42,115 nucleotides of DNA from Oceanobacillus luteolus (GCF_023715655.1 NZ_JAMBON010000032.1:1-42115), one strand, 5' to 3'. Counted from the stretch's first letter, positions 8,060 to 18,300 are shown. Notes: generated by a model not told the origin, from the letters alone. Translations and numbers: made by a program.

Positions 8060-9535
8060 ATGAATGCACAAGAAAAACCTAAAGTATTGATTATCATTTT
8101 CGGGGCAACCGGGGATTTGGCAAAGCGGAAGTTATATCCTTCCATTTATCGCCTCGTGCGGAATGAGACGATCAGCCAGGATTTTGCAGTCGTTGGTTTG
8201 GCGCGGAGAAATTGGTCGGACGACGTTTATCGTCAAAATGTAATGGAATCGGTGGAACAGGCCTTTGGCGACTGTGAGGAATTAGAATCCTTCGCTTCCC
8301 ATTTCCACTACCAATCCTTTGACGTGACCGATGAGGGGAATTATCTTCAGGTGAAGGAATTGGTGGAGAAACTGGAATCAGAGTATGATACGAATGGAAA
8401 CCGCCTATTTTACTTGGCTATGGCTCCAGAGTTCTTCGGCAGTATCGCCAATAACCTGAAGGAATATGGCTTGAAGGAAACAGCAGGCTGGACCCGTCTC
8501 ATCATTGAAAAGCCGTTCGGGCATGATTTGAAGACGGCTAAAGAGTTGAACAGTCAAATTCGTGAAGCCTTCGATGAAGAACAAATATATCGTATTGACC
8601 ATTATCTTGGAAAACAAATGGTGCAAAACATAGAAGTCATCCGTTTTGCGAATGGAATTTTTGAGCACTTATGGAATAACCGCTTCATTTCGAATATCCA
8701 AATCACTTCCAGTGAAACGCTTGGTGTGGAGGATCGCTCGCGGTATTACGATGACTCCGGAGCTATTCGGGATATGGTACAAAACCATATGCTTCAGATG
8801 GTGGCACTTCTTGCAATGGAACCACCGATTAAGCTGACGACAGATGAAATCCGCTCAGAAAAAATCAAAGTGTTGCGGGCGCTTAGACAGCTGGAGCCGG
8901 ATCATGTGCATGAGCATTTTGTACGTGGACAATACGGAAGCGGCGTCGTAAATGATGAAGAAGTGATCGGCTACCGTAAAGAATCAGAGGATCTCGTCTT
9001 TTCCAATACAGAAACATTTGTGGCGGGGAAAATTTTAATTGATAATTACCGCTGGGCTGGCGTGCCATTTTACATACGGACAGGAAAACGGATGTCGGAG
9101 AAACGGACGAAGATCGTCATTGAATTTAAAGATATCCCGATGAACCTCTACTTCAAGAGTGACCGGGAACATCATCCGAATCTGTTGGTCATCAATATCC
9201 AGCCTGATGAGGGGATCGCCCTTTATCTGAACGCGAAAAAAGCTGGCGCTGAGGCACTTGCTGAGCCGATTGAACTGAGTTATAAACAAGGTGCAATGCC
9301 GGCTATTAATACTCCAGAAGCCTACGAGAAGCTTTTATATGATAGCATGATAGGAGATGCGACAAACTTTACCCATTGGGATGAAGTCGCACTTTCATGG
9401 AAATATATCGATCCGATTTTACAAGTTTGGCAAAATGAGCAGCCGAACTTCCCGAACTATGAATCTGGTTCGATGGGACCGAAAAAATCCGACAAGCTCT
9501 TAGGTCAGGATGGGTTCCATTGGTGGGAAGTATAA
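8060..9535 (+). CDS. zwf: Glucose-6-phosphate dehydrogenase
   Basis: The 491-residue, full-length cytoplasmic enzyme oxidises glucose-6-phosphate to 6-phosphogluconolactone with NADP, the entry to the oxidative pentose phosphate pathway. The dinucleotide-binding loop is IIIFGATGDLAKRKLYPS (11-28), and the substrate-binding signature RIDHYLGK is at 178-185, with EKPFG upstream. The C-terminal domain carries YIRTGKRM. It starts with ATG behind GCGAGGGG. It is likely cotranscribed with the cyclase gene 33 bp downstream. No 6-phosphogluconate dehydrogenase is nearby. Confidence 0.96.
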   Translation: MNAQEKPKVLIIIFGATGDLAKRKLYPSIYRLVRNETISQDFAVVGLARRNWSDDVYRQNVMESVEQAFGDCEELESFASHFHYQSFDVTDEGNYLQVKELVEKLESEYDTNGNRLFYLAMAPEFFGSIANNLKEYGLKETAGWTRLIIEKPFGHDLKTAKELNSQIREAFDEEQIYRIDHYLGKQMVQNIEVIRFANGIFEHLWNNRFISNIQITSSETLGVEDRSRYYDDSGAIRDMVQNHMLQMVALLAMEPPIKLTTDEIRSEKIKVLRALRQLEPDHVHEHFVRGQYGSGVVNDEEVIGYRKESEDLVFSNTETFVAGKILIDNYRWAGVPFYIRTGKRMSEKRTKIVIEFKDIPMNLYFKSDREHHPNLLVINIQPDEGIALYLNAKKAGAEALAEPIELSYKQGAMPAINTPEAYEKLLYDSMIGDATNFTHWDEVALSWKYIDPILQVWQNEQPNFPNYESGSMGPKKSDKLLGQDGFHWWEV

Positions 9536-9567
9536 CGGTTCTTATGGAATAATAGGAGGAGTTTGTT

Positions 9568-10248
9568 ATGAAAAAGAAATTTTATGATGTAACAGCACCG
9601 ATTTATGAAGGAATGCCAGTTTATAAAAATAAGCCGGAAAAGCAACCGGAATTTAATACCGTGACGAACGCTCACGTTACCGAAACTCGCATCTCGATGG
9701 ATTTACATACCGGGACTCATGTCGACTCCCCACTGCATATGATCAATGATGGCGACACGATGGAATCCATCGCGATTGAAGATTTGGTCGGTAAAGTGAA
9801 GTTATTTGATTTAACACACGTGGAAGACCGGATTACGGTCGAGGACATTAAAGATCTTCCGATTGAAAAAGATGATTTCATTCTATTTAAAACGCGAAAT
9901 TCTTCCGTGGATGAATTTGATTTTGAATTTGTCTTTGTGGCAGAAGATGCAGCAAGTCACCTTGCAGAAATTGGAATTAAAGGTGTTGCAGTAGATGCGT
10001 TGGGAATTGAACGGGCGCAACCTGGACACCCGACACATCGGACATTGTTTGAGAACCAAGTTATCGTCATCGAGGGCTTGCGCTTGAAGGAAGTACCTCA
10101 AGGTGAGTACTTTATGGTAGCCGCTCCATTGAAAATCATCGGTACGGACGCTGCTCCAGCGCGCGTGTTGTTGTTTGAATTGGACAATGATACGGATGGT
10201 AAAGCGTTCCACTGGGATACAGGATCAGTTGATCTATCCGAACAATAA
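9568..10248 (+). CDS. Cyclase-family (kynurenine formamidase-like) hydrolase
   Basis: The 226-residue protein carries the metal-binding signature of the cyclase/KynB family: H47-T-G-T-H51-x-D53-x-P-x-H57, plus a distal APARVLLFE stretch. Members are Zn- or Mn-dependent amidohydrolases acting on N-formylkynurenine or other cyclic or amide substrates. No tryptophan-degradation genes are nearby, so kynurenine formamidase activity is not implied by context. It starts with ATG behind AGGAGG and follows zwf, with a strong terminator behind it. Confidence 0.85.
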   Translation: MKKKFYDVTAPIYEGMPVYKNKPEKQPEFNTVTNAHVTETRISMDLHTGTHVDSPLHMINDGDTMESIAIEDLVGKVKLFDLTHVEDRITVEDIKDLPIEKDDFILFKTRNSSVDEFDFEFVFVAEDAASHLAEIGIKGVAVDALGIERAQPGHPTHRTLFENQVIVIEGLRLKEVPQGEYFMVAAPLKIIGTDAAPARVLLFELDNDTDGKAFHWDTGSVDLSEQ

Positions 10249-10266
10249 GCGAAACTAAATAAATAA

Positions 10267-10301
10267 TGGGTCATGCAGAATGTTTCTGTATGACCCTTTT
10301 T
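10267..10301 (+). terminator. Intrinsic terminator of the zwf-cyclase unit
   Basis: The stem GGGTCATGCAGAA / TTCTGTATGACCC (13 positions with one non-Watson-Crick pair) and a 3-nt loop are followed by six T. It ends plus-strand transcription before the minus-strand regulator pair. Confidence 0.92.
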
Positions 10302-10420
10302 TGTTATAGGAGATTATCAGTCGGCAGCTTTTTCGTTACATAGAATTTATTAATATATTTCTAACAACCTACTTGAGAACATAAATAAAGAGTCGAAAGC
10401 ATCAATATGTACCAATATTT

Positions 10421-10705
10421 TTATTTTATATCATGTCTTTTCATTTTATCCAATTCATCTTGGCTTCTTTTACGATATGACTTCCGTCCGTATGACCATT
10501 GTTGTGACAAGAACAGAAAACCAATCAGTAGGAATAATACGTAAGCTAAGGTACTTTCAATCCTGTCCGTAGCGAACATCCAAGTCAACCAACTTACAAA
10601 AAGAACGGGGACGATTGCTCCTAAATAGGCATTGCTACGAGACGATAAAAAATACTGTAAAACCAACGCTGCAATAATCAATAAGATAGATGTGAATTCA
10701 TTCAT
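10421..10705 (-). CDS. Small membrane protein paired with DUF2089 regulator
   Basis: The 94-residue protein has three hydrophobic helices (about 5-20, 28-45, 52-68) and a strongly basic tail (YGRKSYRKRSQDELDKMKRHD). I recognise no family. Its start overlaps the stop of the DUF2089 regulator by 4 bp (ATGA at 10702-10705), so it is translationally coupled to it. Regulator plus small membrane protein is a common arrangement for membrane-tethered or membrane-sensing control; that it modulates the regulator is inference. Confidence 0.65.
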   Translation of the reverse strand: MNEFTSILLIIAALVLQYFLSSRSNAYLGAIVPVLFVSWLTWMFATDRIESTLAYVLFLLIGFLFLSQQWSYGRKSYRKRSQDELDKMKRHDIK

Positions 10706-11010
10706 TTTTCATTCTCCTTTTCTATTTTATATTTATTAATAATAGATTTTGCATCTTCTAAGCTGATACGGTTTTCAATCGCGAGCTGTCTTACATAATT
10801 GACTAGGGCTTCCTTTTCCAAGTCCACATTTAAATTAATCTTTTGTATGATGCGATCTAACCGAATTCTTACTGTAGGATAGGAAACTTCGTAATCATTG
10901 GCTATTTGTTTAAGCGATCCCGAGCTCAAAACAAATTTCCTGACAAACTCTACATCTTCACTCTCCAACGATGATATCCAAGTTGGTAGGTCATTGTAAA
11001 TCATTTCCAT
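10702..11010 (-). CDS. DUF2089-family HTH transcriptional regulator
   Basis: The 102-residue cytoplasmic protein begins LPTWISSLESEDVEFVRKFV and continues with the helix-turn-helix SGSLKQIANDYEVSYPTVRIRLDRII (about 30-56), the DUF2089 signature. Most DUF2089 proteins also have an N-terminal zinc-ribbon segment; this one is the short form. It starts with ATG behind GGAGGGAATGG. It is transcribed away from the DUF4064-ABC-PH operon, and a 12-bp inverted repeat lies in the shared upstream region, so it likely controls both arms. Confidence 0.75.
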   Translation of the reverse strand: MEMIYNDLPTWISSLESEDVEFVRKFVLSSGSLKQIANDYEVSYPTVRIRLDRIIQKINLNVDLEKEALVNYVRQLAIENRISLEDAKSIINKYKIEKENEK

Positions 11011-11099
11011 TCCCTCCTCATGTTTTTAATATACCACGTTCTTAAATAAAATAAAAGGGTTTTTCACCAAAAACTTAAATATATTTTATTAAATTATAA

Positions 11100-11139
11100 A
11101 TAAAGTTAAATAAAGTGTTGATTTTTAATTTAACTTTAT
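11100..11139. promoter_or_regulatory. Inverted-repeat operator candidate between divergent arms
   Basis: ATAAAGTTAAAT at 11100-11111 and its exact reverse complement ATTTAACTTTAT at 11128-11139 are separated by 16 bp, with centres 28 bp apart. The site lies in the 180-bp AT-rich region between the DUF2089 regulator and the DUF4064 gene. It is the best candidate for the binding site of the regulator. No consensus -35/-10 pair is clear here. Confidence 0.55.
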
Positions 11140-11190
11140 GGTAAGGTTCAATTAAGATAATTTTAAAAATATTTTTTGGAGGCGAAAAAA

Positions 11191-11613
11191 ATGAAAAGCA
11201 ATGGAGAAGTTTTGTTTTCAGTAATTGGGGTTGTTTTGTTCAGTGTTTTATTTGCAGGGAGTCTTGTTTTATCGAATGGAGTTCAAAACAGTTCTGGAGC
11301 GGAAGAGTTGGCACAGCAATTCATCAGCGATGAAAATGTAACCGAAGTGACCGCCGGACAGATCCTGACATTTTTAGAGAATGGTTTCCTATATGTTGGA
11401 ATCGTCTCCCTCATTTGCGCAGTCATCGGAGTGATTTCGATTGTGTTGATTAAGAAAAGTGATAACCCGGGTGCTGCAGGAAAACTATTAATCTCTACAG
11501 CTATACTAAGTACCATCCTTACTTTATTTGTAGGCGTCTTGGCTTGTTGTGCCTACCTTATTGCAGGCATCAAAGCCAACGGCCGCAATAAAAGCTTGAA
11601 GGCATCAGCATAA
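11191..11613 (+). CDS. DUF4064-like membrane protein
   Basis: The 140-residue protein has an N-terminal helix, an extracytoplasmic stretch (about 30-65), and two further helices with GAAGKLLISTAILSTILTLF, as in DUF4064 proteins of Bacillales. I chose ATG 11191 because GGAGGCG lies 8 nt before it; the longer frame would need a TTG lying inside that Shine-Dalgarno region. It heads the operon DUF4064 - permease - ATPase - two PH proteins. Its function is unknown. Confidence 0.75.
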   Translation: MKSNGEVLFSVIGVVLFSVLFAGSLVLSNGVQNSSGAEELAQQFISDENVTEVTAGQILTFLENGFLYVGIVSLICAVIGVISIVLIKKSDNPGAAGKLLISTAILSTILTLFVGVLACCAYLIAGIKANGRNKSLKASA

Positions 11614-11643
11614 CGGTTAGTAGTAGAAAGGAGAGCGAAGTTT

Positions 11644-12333
11644 ATGTTTGCCATTACGTGGAGAGAATTTACATCTCAATTTAAAAGTATTCGATCGATC
11701 ATTATCATCCTTTTTATTTTTGGAGTGACGACCGGTTCAGCAAAGCTTATCAGTCAATTTGAAATGCAACTTAAAGATTTGGGATTGGGAGACAATGCTT
11801 ATGTCGGTGGATTGATGCTACTTCTATTTGTAGCATCTCCCCTTTTTGTCACGAGTATCTCCCATAGCATCGTCAATAAGGAAGTCGATTCCCGAACCAT
11901 TCGATTTTTAGCAACAAAAACCTCGAGACAAAATATTATTCTCGGTAAATTTTTAGGCAACTTTTTATTTTGGATGTTCTGTCTAGTGATTGCTTTATTG
12001 TTGATCGTTCCGTTTTCACACGCATTTTACTTTTCAGAGTTCATTCAAAGCGTCATCTATGTATCTTATTTCATCGGTTTGACATTATTTCTATCTACCA
12101 TCATTAGAAATCCGTCTTTAACGATGTTTTTGGGAATCAGTCTTTCTATTGCTTTACCTATTATCGGCATTTGGGGGATGTTTACGAAAAACTTTATCAT
12201 CAAGTCTATCTCTTATGTCACTCCCTATTTTTACTATACACAGGACCATACGTCCTACACTTATTTTGTGTTAATTTTCACCTTGATCTTTTTAGTATTG
12301 AGCTTAATGGTCTTTAAAAGGAGAGATTTGTAA
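11644..12333 (+). CDS. ABC-2 type transporter permease
   Basis: The 229-residue protein has six hydrophobic segments in the ABC-2 permease pattern. The cytoplasmic stretch NKEVDSRTIRFLATKTSRQNIILGKFLGNFLFW (about 79-111) is the typical coupling region of these exporters. It starts with ATG behind GAAAGGAGAGCG. Its TAA overlaps the ATG of the ATPase by one base (TAATG at 12331-12335). It pairs with the next gene to form a small export or antimicrobial-defence ABC transporter; the substrate is unknown. Confidence 0.85.
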   Translation: MFAITWREFTSQFKSIRSIIIILFIFGVTTGSAKLISQFEMQLKDLGLGDNAYVGGLMLLLFVASPLFVTSISHSIVNKEVDSRTIRFLATKTSRQNIILGKFLGNFLFWMFCLVIALLLIVPFSHAFYFSEFIQSVIYVSYFIGLTLFLSTIIRNPSLTMFLGISLSIALPIIGIWGMFTKNFIIKSISYVTPYFYYTQDHTSYTYFVLIFTLIFLVLSLMVFKRRDL

Positions 12334-13262
12334 TGAAAGCACTTAGCACAAAGGATTTGACGAAAAAGTACGGTAATAAGACCGTCGTTAATCATTTAAA
12401 TCTTGAAATAGAGAAAGGTAGCATCTTTGGCTTTTTAGGTAAAAACGGAGCTGGAAAGTCTACCTTCATCAATATGATTACAGGATTGACGCTGCCGACC
12501 TCTGGCTCTTTTGAGATTCTCGGAGAACAGGGAGATTCATTACACAGAGTAAGACATCGAATTGGAGTGTTGCCGGATTATTCCACTTTCTATGAGAATT
12601 TTACTGCTTTGGAGCATCTGAAGTATTATAGTCGAATACTGCGACTTTCTTTAACTACTAATGAGTTGAAAGAAATTTTAAAGCAAGTTGAATTGGAAGA
12701 TGCGATAAATGTAAAGACCAAAAATTACTCATTTGGGATGAAAAAGAAACTTGGACTTGCGCAAGCGATCATCAATAAACCGGAGCTCTTATTTTTAGAC
12801 GAACCAACATCCGGTGTCGATGCCAATTCCATTTTAAATATCCATACTCTGATTAAAGATATATCAGCCCAAGGCACGACGGTCTTTTTGACATCCCACA
12901 ACTTAGATGAGGTGGAGAAGTTATGCGATGATATTGCCATCATGAACAAAGGGACAATCCAGACAAAAGGAAGCATGCACCAACTAAGGAGAGAATATCA
13001 GGACAATATTTCCGTTTATATTAAACATGATTCCATTTCAGAGAGTAAACAGATCAAATTACGAACCGAGCTCTCTTCATTGGTTAAAAATATGAAAGTA
13101 GCATCGGATCACTTGGAACTCTTTGTGGAAGATGAAAGTGTCATCCCTAAAATCAACAACTATTTAGTGAGTGAACAGATTAATATCTATCGTTTAGAAG
13201 TAGAAGAGCCATCTTTGGAAGAAATCTTCTTGAATTTGGGAGAGGAAAAATTTAGCGCATAA
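12333..13262 (+). CDS. ABC transporter ATP-binding protein
   Basis: The 309-residue protein has Walker A GKNGAGKST (36-44), the signature SFGMKKKLGLAQA in place of the classical LSGGQ (typical of this ABC-2 export subfamily), Walker B LLFLDEPTSGVD, and the switch His in LTSHNLDEVEKL. The C-terminal 80 residues form the extra regulatory domain found in the BcrA/CcmA-like group. It energises the permease encoded immediately upstream. Bacitracin- or lantibiotic-type efflux systems share this build, and the neighbouring PH-domain genes support an envelope-defence role, but this is inference. Confidence 0.92.
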   Translation: MKALSTKDLTKKYGNKTVVNHLNLEIEKGSIFGFLGKNGAGKSTFINMITGLTLPTSGSFEILGEQGDSLHRVRHRIGVLPDYSTFYENFTALEHLKYYSRILRLSLTTNELKEILKQVELEDAINVKTKNYSFGMKKKLGLAQAIINKPELLFLDEPTSGVDANSILNIHTLIKDISAQGTTVFLTSHNLDEVEKLCDDIAIMNKGTIQTKGSMHQLRREYQDNISVYIKHDSISESKQIKLRTELSSLVKNMKVASDHLELFVEDESVIPKINNYLVSEQINIYRLEVEEPSLEEIFLNLGEEKFSA

Positions 13263-13304
13263 GAAGTATTATATTCCGCAGTAGAGGTAAAAGGAGGTAT
13301 AAAA

Positions 13305-13829
13305 ATGTATGTATTAAAAGAACCGACGCAAAAAATCTCACCAGACGCAATAAAAGTATGGAGAATTACGGATGCGTTTCATACTATCATTTTTCTAGGC
13401 TTGCTATCCTTTCTTCTCTATTTCGATTATTCCTATCAGTGGCCAAATTGGATAGGAATTGTAATTTATTCCTTGATGGGAATCACCTTTGTTTCCGCCA
13501 TCATTGAACTAATAATCGTTCCTGTATACAAGCAAAGAACATGGAGATATGAAATTGACGGCAATTGTATACAACTCAAACATGGTGGAGCGTTCAAAAA
13601 AACACATATGATCATTCCGATGAACAAAGTATATTTCGTTGATACGTATCAAGGTCCTATCCTACAAAGATATAAGTTGGCGACGGTTAAAATCGGAACG
13701 GTTGGGTATATTCATGAGATTCCCGGCCTTCCAGAAAGAAAAGCTTCTGAAATCCGTAGCTACATTGCTTCCTTGACGGACTTGTATAAAGCAAAGGAGG
13801 CTGCTGATGGAGAAGAACAGCGTGTATGA
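13305..13829 (+). CDS. bPH2-domain membrane protein (YdbS-like)
   Basis: The 174-residue protein has two N-terminal membrane helices (about 25-45 and 52-72) followed by a bacterial PH (bPH2) domain: TWRYEIDGNCIQLKHGGAFKKTHMIIPMNKVYFVDTYQGPI. It starts with ATG behind AAAGGAGG. It overlaps the next gene by 23 bp. In Bacillus subtilis the related YdbS/YdbT pair contributes to resistance against an antimicrobial peptide; this pair sits directly behind an ABC exporter, which fits the same theme. Confidence 0.8.
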   Translation: MYVLKEPTQKISPDAIKVWRITDAFHTIIFLGLLSFLLYFDYSYQWPNWIGIVIYSLMGITFVSAIIELIIVPVYKQRTWRYEIDGNCIQLKHGGAFKKTHMIIPMNKVYFVDTYQGPILQRYKLATVKIGTVGYIHEIPGLPERKASEIRSYIASLTDLYKAKEAADGEEQRV

Positions 13830-15288
13830 ACAAACTTCTTCTTTAAAGAAGCTGCACCCTATCTGGATAGGTTTTAGATTGTTTAAATCAATAAGAAGTT
13901 TGATTCTGTTTATCGTCTTTTTGTTTATCGTTTTGGATATGTCATCCAACTCTATTTTCTCATGGTACGGAACAACTTTAATTGGAATATTCATCGTCTA
14001 TCAAATCGGAGCATCGGTATTGGAATGGTATCGTTTTGGTTATTATTTTGACCAGGAAGAAATTTATGTCCAAAAGGGCCGATTTGTTAAGATGAAAAGA
14101 TTTTTTCCATTAGATCTTGTACAAGGGATCAATCAAAACACATTACTGATTCATCGTATGCTGGGGCTCACGTCATTATTGATTGATGTGGGTTCCAGTG
14201 ATAGAGACAGCTCCATAAAACTAGAAATGATTACGATTGAAGAAGCAGAACAAATTAAAAAAATACTTTCGAAATATGGTAATATCCAAGTGAACGAACC
14301 TGTAGCGAGCGACAAAGACCAGAAGGAAGGACATAAGGATAAAAACTTTACCCACCACTATACGATAGAAACCAATGAAATTCTTATTGCTTCCCTCACT
14401 TCGCTGCGGTTGCTGTTTTTCCTAAGTGTCTTATACTCTGTTTATTCGCAGTTAAGTCAGTTTCTCCCAATTGAAGAACATATCAATAAAGCTATCGCAT
14501 ATTTCCAGACATCTATACAAATGCTCCTCTTGGGAATTGCTTTGTTGATTCTATGTTCCATGATCTACGGGTTTGTGAAAACATTCATCCAGTACGGTGG
14601 GTTGGTCGTCACCTCTGATGCACATCGTATTTATTTGGAAAAAGGAATCGGAAGTAAAACGAGTTTTTCCATTCCTAAAGACAATATCCAGGCTTTGAGC
14701 ATCAACAGTGGCTTCATTCATCGGATGTTAAAAATCGTGAATGTCAGATTGATCAGTGCTACAGATGTAAACGACGAGGATATAAAAGTCTCTAATATCT
14801 TATTTCCTTTTATCAACCGTCAAAGAGCTTTTACCTTGGTTCCGGAAGTTGTACCGTCTTTCGCAATTACAGGGAGCATGAGCAACATACCGAAGCGCTC
14901 CATCCTGGTGAAGCTGTTAAGGACGATGTATATTTGGCTTTTGTTGCCTCTAGGAATTTTCCTATTCATACCAGGATTTTGGTATATTGCGGTATTAGCT
15001 TTTGTCATCACACTGACTTCTCAGATAGTCAGCGGGCTATGCAGCAGCTATTCCCTCAATGGACAGTTTCTACAGCTTAGAAAAGTCGGTGTATCGACTC
15101 GGCTCTTTATTATGAGGAGAGATAGAATCGAACGGATCATGCTATCGGAAACGATGATTCAACGAAAAATGGGGTTAGCGTCCTTAAAAGTTACAACGAG
15201 AGCGAGACCGACAAAAGTGATAACGATGCATGACGTTCCCATACAAATCGCTTTGCAATGCCAGTCATGGTTTATTAATGAAGATTGA
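13807..15288 (+). CDS. Double bPH2-domain membrane protein (YdbT-like)
   Basis: The 493-residue protein has repeated units of two helices plus a PH domain: helices at about 30-75, PH unit with YYFDQEEIYVQKGRFVKMKR, helices near 195-260, PH unit with GLVVTSDAHRIYLEKGIG, helices near 365-405, and a last PH segment ending MHDVPIQIALQCQSWF. This matches the YdbT build. ATG 13807 lies behind AGGAGG inside the end of the upstream gene (23-bp overlap), so translation is coupled. It is the last gene of the module; a terminator follows. Confidence 0.82.
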   Translation: MEKNSVYEQTSSLKKLHPIWIGFRLFKSIRSLILFIVFLFIVLDMSSNSIFSWYGTTLIGIFIVYQIGASVLEWYRFGYYFDQEEIYVQKGRFVKMKRFFPLDLVQGINQNTLLIHRMLGLTSLLIDVGSSDRDSSIKLEMITIEEAEQIKKILSKYGNIQVNEPVASDKDQKEGHKDKNFTHHYTIETNEILIASLTSLRLLFFLSVLYSVYSQLSQFLPIEEHINKAIAYFQTSIQMLLLGIALLILCSMIYGFVKTFIQYGGLVVTSDAHRIYLEKGIGSKTSFSIPKDNIQALSINSGFIHRMLKIVNVRLISATDVNDEDIKVSNILFPFINRQRAFTLVPEVVPSFAITGSMSNIPKRSILVKLLRTMYIWLLLPLGIFLFIPGFWYIAVLAFVITLTSQIVSGLCSSYSLNGQFLQLRKVGVSTRLFIMRRDRIERIMLSETMIQRKMGLASLKVTTRARPTKVITMHDVPIQIALQCQSWFINED

Positions 15289-15298
15289 TATATGAAGC

Positions 15299-15335
15299 AA
15301 GCAGGTTACTCTAATGAATAGGAGCAACCTGCTTT
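15299..15335. terminator. Bidirectional terminator between convergent genes
   Basis: The stem AAGCAGGTTACTC / GAGCAACCTGCTT (one imperfect pair, G-U on the minus strand) has a 10-nt loop. T-rich tracts follow on the plus side; on the minus side the tract is weaker. It separates the plus-strand PH gene from the minus-strand RND pump. Confidence 0.75.
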
Positions 15336-15337
15336 AA

Positions 15338-18300
15338 TTATTTCACCTTAATTTTTTTGGATAGATTATCTAACAACAAGTATATGACAGGAACTAAAAA
15401 CAACGTGAAAATACTTGATGTACTGAGTCCGAAGATGACCGTGACAGCAAGCGGCTGCTGCAGTTCTGCTCCTTCCCCTATTCCAAGACTTAGCGGAATC
15501 AGCGCGAGCACAGTTGTAATGGTCGTCATCAGAATCGGCCTTAACCTGTTCCTTCCTGCCTCCACAATAGCCTCCATCCGCTCCATGCCCCGCTCTCTCA
15601 ACAGATTGGTATAATCGACAAGCAGGATTGAGTTGTTCACCACAACCCCCGCAAGCATCGTTATCCCGATTATCGCGGGAACGGATAATGCAATATCGGT
15701 CGCAAATAATCCGAGTAACACACCGATTGCTGACGTCGGTATCGCAAACATGATGATGAACGGATACAGAAAGCTTTCAAACTGGATAGCCATGACGGCA
15801 TAGACAAGGAAAATAGAAAAGATTAAAGCTAAGCCCAAATCAATAAAAGCTTCTTCCATTTCCTCTGCTTGACCGGCGACTGTATAGTTATAGCCTTCTG
15901 GCAGATTCATCTGCGCAAGTCTTGCTTCTACATCCTCTACAATACTTCCCAAATCCCGGTCAATGATTTGGCTCGTCACATTCATTTGCGGCTGCTGATT
16001 TTGCCGCATGAGCGCAACGGGGCCTTGGATTTCGATAAATTCAGCAACTTCATTCAGCGGAATGCTTGCACCGGTCGGCGTTTGGATATTCAGCTCCATT
16101 AAATCATGAATCGTGCTTCTTTCATCTTCCGGATAGTAAAGCATGACATCGATCTCTTGGCGACGCTCCCGGTATCTTGTGGCAAGCTGACCATTGAAAT
16201 GAGGCTGAATTTGCCCAGTTATTTGCTGCTCCGTGAGTCCATACATCGCAGCGTGGCCCTCATCAATTCGGATCGTGAGCTGAGGAATCCCTTGAGCCGC
16301 TCCAGATGTCGGATTAAGCACCCCATCTACCGTAGAGATTTCCTCGGCCACCTCATCGGCTAGATCTCGAAGGACTTCATGTTCCGGCCCATTGATTTCA
16401 ATCGAAATCGGGTCGCCAAAATTCATGCCGCTTTCCATCATGGAAACAGTAATTTCAGCACCCGCGATATCACGCAGGTCCTCCTCGATATTTTTCACAA
16501 AATCATTTGTCGAGATATCCCTTTCATCCAATGGAACGAGTTGAATCGTGTAGGTGGCATTATTACTCGATCCACCTCCTGGACCAACTCCATCACCACC
16601 GACAGAGAGGAAGCTCACTTCGATATCCTCTTCATAAGCAATCAGTTTTTCATTGATTTGTTCGACGATACCTTCCACATATTCCAGAGAACTGCCCGAT
16701 TCGGTCTCTACACTAATTCGAGCCTGGCCTTGATCCGAAGCCGGAATGAGCTCGGCGCCAATCATTGGAATAAGTGCAAAACTGCCACCTAAAATCAAAA
16801 ATGTGATGAGCACGGTTGTTTTCCTGAATTTCAAGGTGCGACGGAGTCCATTTGCGTATTTATCCCGCAGCCAATTTAAGAATCGTTCAAACCAATATGT
16901 TTTCCCGTCCTTATCAACGACCTTAGACAATAACTGAGATGATAGCATCGGCACAAGCGTAATCGCCACAACAAGTGAAGCGACAAGCGCAAATGATACC
17001 GTCAACGCCAGTGGAGTAAATAAATCTGATGCGAACCCTTCGACAAACACAATCGGTAGAAATACGACGATTGTCGTTGTTGTCGATGCAATTAATGCAG
17101 GAGTGAGTTCAGAAGCTCCCTTCGTCGCCGCTTCATACAAACTCGCTCCACGTCTCCGATAAGAATATATATTTTCCAAAATAACAATCGAACTGTCCAC
17201 CATCATCCCGACCCCAAGAGCGAGACCTCCAAGAGTGAGCACATTCAGCGTTTGACCGGTAAAATACATGAGTGCAAATGTGGAAATGAGTGCAATTGGA
17301 ATCAACACTCCAATCACGATTGTTGCGCGGATGCTTTTCAAAAAGAGCAATAAAATCCCAATGGCAATCAAACCACCGATGATAATATTCGACGTCACCG
17401 AATCGATGGATAGCTGGATAAATTCCGACGTATCGATAATGACGTCCACCGCGACACTTTCCCCAAGTTCTGCTTCTATCCCCGGAATACTATCACGGAT
17501 ATTCGTTGCGACTTCTACAGTATTGGCATCCGTATTTTTCATGATAGACAAAACAAGCGACGGCTCTCCATTGACAAGGGTGAGACTATCACTTTCCTTA
17601 TATGTATCCACTACTTCAGCGACATCCTCCACAGAAATGGTCGCTCCTGCAGGCGTTTGAATGATTGTTTCCTTGATATCGTCGATAGACTCAATTTCTC
17701 CAATCACTCGGAGCTGCAAGTCTTGATTCCCTTTTTCCACCGTCCCTACCGATGCGGAGTTGTTCGTTGCACTTATTGCTTGTGCGACTTCATTGGCACT
17801 GATGCCATACTGCTTCAGATCGGTAGATTCCAGGATGACCTGTATCTCCCGCTCCTTGCCACCTTCCACCGTCACCGATGCAATTCCTTCTTGCCGTTCA
17901 AAATAAGGGACGACTTGATTTTCAGCTATTTCTGTCAGCCGTTCCGGTTCGCTGCCTGTCAGGCTCACCCACATGACCGGCAATGCATCCGGACTGAACC
18001 GGAGAATATTCGGTTCTTCCGCTTCGTTCGGTAAAAAGCCTTTGACCTGGTCGACTTTTTCCCGGACGTCTAAAAGGGCCTGGTCAAGGTCTGTTCCATT
18101 TTTGAACATCATGATGACGACAGAGGCACCAGTTTGTGAGCGGGACTGAATCGAGTCGATTCCTTCTATCGTGCTGACCGCTCCTTCAATCGGCCTGCTG
18201 ATCAGGTTCTCAACATCTTCAGGCGCAGCATCTTGGTAGCTCGTCGCTACGACTGCAATCGGTAATTCAATTTCTGGAAAAAGGTCCACGGCAAGATTAC

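Noticed and set aside
11011-11190. A riboswitch in the DUF4064 leader
   Set aside because: The region is too AT-rich and unstructured; only the inverted repeat stands out.
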